The position numbers and the translations under genes are program-made. Shown here piece after piece: positions 58,598 to 64,000 of a stretch of 64,000 bases of DNA (position 1 is its first letter; every line of letters starts with the position of its first letter). Under the pieces are notes generated by a model. That model made no database searches, was not told the origin of the DNA, and saw only the letters and a list, made by a program, of their open reading frames with translations. Origin of the DNA: Chamaea fasciata (lineage: Eukaryota > Chordata > Aves > Passeriformes > Sylviidae); contig JARCOQ010000003.1 in the NCBI GenBank assembly GCA_029207755.1, positions 42,862,144 through 42,926,143 of the forward strand, given 5' to 3'.

Positions 58598-61500
58598 CTG
58601 AGGGAGACTGCTTGCAAGGTCAAATGCTTATAGCCACAGGCTTTTCCTTTATATTATGGCTGTCTAATTCTTGTGGTTGGTTGTTCATCTTCCTCCACAC
58701 ATAAATGTTCTACTTCAGGGAAACACCACAAGGTTCAAAGGAAGGAACATCCCTGAGCCTGTTAAGGGTGGTAAATTGAGGTAGCCTCAGCTCCCAAAAA
58801 TATCTGACTTTTTGTTGCAGGACTGGTCATATGAACTTGATTTCCCCTTGTTGTTAGAGAGCATGGCTTTGGGGACAAGAGCTTTCAATTCTCTTTTAGA
58901 ATTTTGGACAAGGATGGTTATTGAGGCAGAAATGAGATTGAATTTCATTGTGCTGGCCTAAGTTTCAGGTGCTTCCTGTTGCTAATGGCCTGTGGAGATC
59001 CCAGTGATGGAGGGAAATGGGCAGCACAGCTGTTTGCTGGTGTTTGGCTTTTCCATTTAATGAGTAGTGCATTAACCTGTCAGTATTTGCACTAATAGCT
59101 CAGGCTGAGCTATGTCTCTGTTGCATTCCCAGCTCTGCTCCTGAAGAGCCCCAGGCACGCCAATCTCAGGAGGGTGTGACACACATCTGCAGAGTTTGGT
59201 GATATTTTATATTGCTGTAGTCGGATTTCCTTGCTGCTAACATCTTTCTGGTTGCTGTGCCTATGGTGGAGCAATGTGGATAGAGTGCTGATATCTGTGT
59301 TTCAGCAGTGACATGGGGTCTCAGGGACTTGAGGTGCTTTTGGACCCCTTGGATGGTCCCAGGCTGTGCTGCCACTGCAGTGGGACAGTGCTGTTTCAAC
59401 AGGGCACCATGCTGAAACTTTGCTCGTGTCCTGCCAGAATCCTTGTTTAGGAGAGCAGGACATTTTAATTTGCTCAGAGCAGTGAAAATCTTGAGGAGAA
59501 CCTCATTGAAATTGTGTAAGAAGGATCTGATTACTGTTGCCTGGGGTGCAGAACCAGAGCAACTGATCCTCTGTGTGGTTTTGCTCCCTCAAAGTAGTTA
59601 ATAATCAACAAATATTGTGTTTCCCTTTCCCCTGGGGAGACTGAACACAGTCGTGGTGAGAGCTGCTGAAGTGTTCTCACGCTTGTGGTCTGCTGGGGAC
59701 TTGTACAGACTTGGCTGTGAGAGAAGCACTGCTCCAGTTAATGGTTTCCTCTGAGCAGTCCATCAGAACTAGATGTCTTCTTCCCGTGAGTATGAAGATT
59801 GGAGGAAAATCCATTTTTGCCAGGGGTCTCGAGTTGCTGCAAGGTAAGAAAAGATCAGCTTCCACTTTTTTTTTTTTTTAATGGAGTGAGCACTAGCAGT
59901 AGGGTATATATTCTTTTAGTTGACTGGGAATTTTCCTACTATGGTGCCAGCTTTTGCCAATGACAGAATTTTCCATGGGATCATCTGTTCCAGGGTTGAG
60001 TAAGGATCCATTTTGTGTTAGCCAAGGGGATGCTTTCTGCCCACCTTGAGTACAGTTATGATGTAGATTTTCAGGAGTAGATTTGTTATTGTCTTTTCCT
60101 GTGTGAGGTAGGACTGGCAGGTAAAAACCAGCATTGCTATTTTGGGAAGAATAATCTATAAGACTTCTGATTGCCCTTTGTGAAACCTACTGGCTTGTCC
60201 TGTTGTACTTAAAGGTTTTGTGTTAATCTTTTTGAGTGCAGTTAGTAAAGTTTTCCGTCTTTGGGTTAAGTAGGGTAACTACTAACCATCTTGGGTTAGT
60301 AGTGTATGTTCATGTCATTCACTTGCTGAATTAATTTAATATTATTTTTAAAGAATTTATCTTTGTTACAAGTAGTGAGCGTGGTGTGTAGCAACTGTTT
60401 TGCTGTGTTTCTGGGGAGTTTGGTGTGTCACTGAATTTCTTGATGAGAGTCCAGGCTTTTCTCCTGGAACTGGATGCACATGCACTTCTTGTGTTACTGC
60501 CTCGTGTGGTGCCATGCCCCAGTGAAACTCCCTCCGTGTGCTTTGCCTAGGCATAAAGTTGGAAGCCTAGGCATTAAGTGTGAGCCTTGCAAGTTTAGAT
60601 TGACTGTGGTTTTAATGCTGAGAGGCCAGTATGATCTTCAGTGCAAGCCATGAGAAGTACATGGGGTTGCTCTCTTTTCTGCAGGTCTCTTAGGAGTAGT
60701 TGTTCTAGGTGTTAGTTGGCTGAAAGTAATTTCAAATGGCTTGGAAATCATGATATAAAATACCAGAGGAGTTTTTAAAAGGAGGATTACAAGGCAGGGG
60801 AAAGTAGTGAGTAATACCAGAAGTAATAATAATCAAAATCAAGCAGACCATGTGAAGACAATGCAGAGGATATTAGGAATTCTGGGTAGCAGCCTGTGTA
60901 CATATTTTGTGCGCCAACAATGCTAAGTAGTGGAAGAAGAAAGAGACCAAACCCCAAAACTCCCTCAAATTTCTACCAAACCAAGAAAGAGAAGATACAA
61001 AAATAGCTGTGTTTGCTACTTAATTCAGTTATAGATAGCATACAGATCTCTGGCACAATTTTGGCTGCCTGATACAGCAGGCAGAATATTCAGGTGTGAC
61101 TTTTTACCTGCTCATGTCATAATCAGACTTCATGGACTGGGATAGAGTAGAGGCAGTATTCCCTGGGCAGAAGGGGGTCTTCCTCCTTCCTTTTCTGGGA
61201 AATTTGTGAGAGAGGCAGGTTTTGCTGCAGCTGTTCAGATGTGATATTAGTTTTTTTGTATGTAATGCCCTTGGCACCATTTAAGGGATTATGTTTTTGA
61301 AAGTGTCTTCAGAGAGTTGTAGTCTCACAGATGGCTCCATCTTGTCTTCCAGTTGGCAAGCAGCCTAGGAATAGGTATCAAAATAATTTTTAATATAGCA
61401 AAGAGAAATGCTTGCCAATGTTTGTACAACCAATAAAAAGCCTCAGTAATAAAGATTTTGTGAAATAACTGCAGTTGATCAAAGTGACATTTAAGTGATG

Positions 61501-61954
61501 CTCATGAGCATCGTTTAATCGCCAGCTAACTACTAAAGGCCTGCTGCTGTGGAACAATTGGAGTTCCTGTGTTGTTATGCCTTACTGTATCTGGCTTGCT
61601 TAAGGCCCTGACCATCACCAAAGCTTGTAATTTCTCTCTCTGTGTGTGAATGATGGATGCTCAAATACTGTTTGAGAACTTACTTATTTCTAGTATTGAA
61701 CTTTATTCTGAATTTTATTTATGGAAAGTGAGCTGTTTTCAGCTTCCAGGATGTGATGGACCTATTGTTTGCTGACTTCTAGTGATTCCTTTGTGGAGTT
61801 ATAAATCAGAGAAGTTGCTTTCTTGCAGCTTTGGGTGCATCTCCACAGATGAGACTCTTGAACTTTTGTTGTGGGTATAGTTAACTAGTGAAATGCTGCA
61901 AATCCTGAGACATGTATTTAAATCTTAGAGGAAGGTTAGGATAGTTTGGTTTCA

Positions 61955-62270
61955 AGGGAACCTCAGGTGATCTCTGGTCTAATTCCCTGCTCAAAGCAGG
62001 GCTGACTTTGGGGTTGTGTCAAGTTGCTCAGAGCTTTTATTGTGTTGGGCCTTGAAAACCTCCAAGGATATTACAGCCTCTCTGGGTAACCTGCCTCACT
62101 TCTTGGCTGCCTTCAGGGTGAAAAAGGTTTTCTTTGTATCCAGGTGGAAGCTTTCATATTTTTTAGTTATGCCCACTCTTTCTTGCCCTGCCCCTCTGCA
62201 CTGCTGTGTATGGATTGCTGTCATCCTCACTATTGTTACGTGGCATCTTCAGAACATTGCTACTAGTAGA
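61955..62270 (-). mobile_element. CR1 LINE 3' fragment, - strand
   Basis: AAGGGAACCTCAGGTGATCT, CTGCTCAAAGCAGGGCTGAC, TTGAAAACCTCCAAGGATAT and TCTCTGGGTAACCTGCCTCA match, as complement, the 3' region of a CR1 subfamily different from the one at 6168 (the AAAGCAGGGCTGAC type). The terminal octamer is lost. The ORF at 62016-62276 is part of this element. Confidence 0.85.
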
Positions 62271-64000
62271 GGGTAATTAGAGTAATTTCTAACATCTTTA
62301 GAACTCTTGGAGTAGTACACTTTCATTCATTTTCTTTCCTTCCTATAGCATAAAATAGCACTGTACTTGATGAAATTTACTGTTGCTGCAAATATGTCTT
62401 TATACCCAAAGAGGGCATTCTAACCTTAAAGATGTTCTTAGTTCTGCCTTCCTGGCTTTCTCTGGTACAGAGTCCTTGCTTATGACTCAGACTTTAAGGT
62501 AATTTAAGACATTTCATGTGTTTTTGTTCAGTGAAGCACCATGACACTTTTATTGTTCAGAAATGAAAATCTCAGTCTTCTCAGTATCTCTTATGGTTTT
62601 GTGGTCACTTCTTTGTTTTTGTAAGGCTAGTCGTGCAAGGTGTTCCTGCTCACAGAGGGCTGGAGAGAGAGAGGATGCTTTCTAGGTTGAGCAGCTATGG
62701 CAAGTACATTCAAAATACTGTGAATTTTCGTTTCTGCCTCATCAGGAGAAAATTTAAAAGGTTTCCAATAAAGGTAGCACTGTTTCACTCAGTAATTAAA
62801 GGAGCCTGTCAATTAACTACTTATGTCTGTAGACTCTCTTAGTGGATTTACTTGACACATATATTTTTAAAATCTATTTTCCAGTCTCAGATCTCAGACT
62901 AGTTTAGGTTTGGTGTACAAAAATGTAGACTGGTGCAAGTTGTTATAGACAAAGCATCCTCTAAATATGATGTTTGTATTTGCTTCATGTTTCTGGTGAA
63001 AAATGTAAGTTAAACCTGAAGTTTCCAGTAAAAATTTACCAGACAGAATAGCATTATTGCAGGATCAGCCTCAAGGGGACCTGCGACACTAAGGTTTGAT
63101 AGCTTAGATAACATAAAGATAAAATTCTATCCAAGTGCTGCTTTTAAATCTCCAACCTTTTCCATAAACACAGGGGTTCTAAAGGTACCAAGCTTTAGGT
63201 GTATTCTGACAGTGAAAATACTTATCTGTCTTTCAGGAGTCTTCTGTTGGTCCTTTGTTCTGTGTTGGGCATGCTTTGTGACTGGGATAAGTTGTGTAGT
63301 TTGTCACACCGTCTGCTTCAACCACAAAGGAAATGCATCAGATTACTGCTGTACCTCAGAACTCATGAGATCAAATGTCTCTGAAATTCTATTGCTTTCC
63401 TCGGAAGAAGCTACAGCAATTCTGCCGGCTACTTCTTAATAATAATACTTGTTGGGAGTATTGTGTGTAAACCTGAAAGAAGCAGAAGAAATCCCTAATT
63501 ACACAGGGACTATCCCATACACCTGGAAGGGGTATGCAAATATGAGCTACCTTGCACAGGATCCTGCTGCTCCTGGATTATGAATTCAGATTTTCTAAAG
63601 CAACTAATATAGTAGAAAACCCCAGTATTGGAAGTAATGAGTTAACAATCTATATTCGGGAAAACTCTCTGAATGACAGTCAAAGTTTTCCTCTGCCAGG
63701 CTTTTTGTTACTGAAGCAGATCTGTTCAGGTGTGTGTGTTTAACACCATATGGTACATTCTGCACCTTCTTTATCCACTTAGAAAATGCTAAGATGGATC
63801 TAGAATATGTTGACCTGAAAAACTGTTCACTGGTTTATTCTTTTAATACAGAGAATATTTTTGAGAGGTCTGATTTTTGTGTTGACCTTTTTTTTTTTTA
63901 ACTTGAAGTATTTTGCTGAAGGCTTTGTTTCACTGCAGTATCCTGCAGAGTCCCTGGCACCCAAGAAACAAGCTATGTCATATAGGGGTACAATTTCTTT

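Larger units (their letters stand above)
53465..64000 (+). other. DISC1: Putative DISC1 intron 1 (incomplete)
   Basis: After the CpG island the DNA is AT-rich, with T/A-rich repeats at 53720-53870 and 57885-57921, a solo LTR candidate at 58073-58597 and a CR1 copy near 61955-62270. No large exon resembling DISC1 exon 2 was found, consistent with a long first intron as in other vertebrates. The status as intron depends on the exon 1 call. Confidence 0.45.

Noticed and set aside
62633..62842. ORF near 62633 that might be a CR1 piece or a small gene
   Set aside because: Only a few words resemble CR1 and no terminal octamer or conserved peptide is present.
1..64000. CRISPR arrays, operons, bacterial-type genes, tRNA or rRNA genes
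   Set aside because: No regularly spaced repeats with unique spacers, no tRNA cloverleaf and no rRNA segment were noticed; the window is a vertebrate chromosome segment with intron-split genes.

Overview
This is a stretch of vertebrate, almost certainly bird, chromosomal DNA. Three things point there: (1) several retroposon copies of the CR1 type on both strands, most ending at their 3' end in the short TTCTATGAT/TTCTGTGAT-type octamer repeat typical of avian CR1; (2) two CpG-island promoters in an otherwise AT-rich, intron-dominated landscape; (3) a six-exon gene that can be spliced without a break into a 290-residue protein recognisable as TSNAX (translin-associated factor X, TRAX). Two solo-LTR candidates of endogenous retroviral type are also present, and one has the look of LTRs common in songbirds, so a passerine is my guess (inference only).

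Layout. 1-6.4 kb: intergenic DNA upstream of TSNAX with a 51-bp minisatellite, a TTA microsatellite, a 52-T run and a CR1 copy that stops about 80 bp before the CpG island. 6.48-7.2 kb: TSNAX CpG-island promoter with a ZNF143-type element and coding exon 1. 6982-31439: TSNAX coding exons 1-6 on the + strand (16, 108, 115, 131, 128 and 375 nt; 873 nt including stop). Introns 1-5 carry CR1 copies, perfect hairpin-forming inverted repeats and simple repeats; intron 4 alone is 14.2 kb. 31440-about 32870: TSNAX 3'UTR to the first AATAAA, followed by a GT-rich stretch. 32.9-52.4 kb: intergenic DNA without a supportable gene, holding an old LINE reverse-transcriptase fragment and a clean solo LTR with a 5-bp target duplication. 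52.4-53.14 kb: CR1 copy. 53.15-53.7 kb: second CpG island with a short first coding exon and a good splice donor, which I read as DISC1 exon 1 because DISC1 follows TSNAX head-to-tail in vertebrates and because the exon's length and phase fit. 53.5-64 kb: apparently DISC1 intron 1, with a second solo-LTR candidate; the large DISC1 exon 2 is not in the window.

Functionally, TSNAX encodes the catalytic partner of translin in the C3PO ribonuclease. All exon phases join, and the acidic residues of the active site are present. DISC1 encodes a coiled-coil scaffold; only its putative start is here. I found no evidence of a new biological system. The most noteworthy observations are the hexanucleotide array whose sixth, degenerate unit supplies the putative DISC1 start codon, the CR1 copies abutting both CpG islands, and the perfect intronic hairpins.
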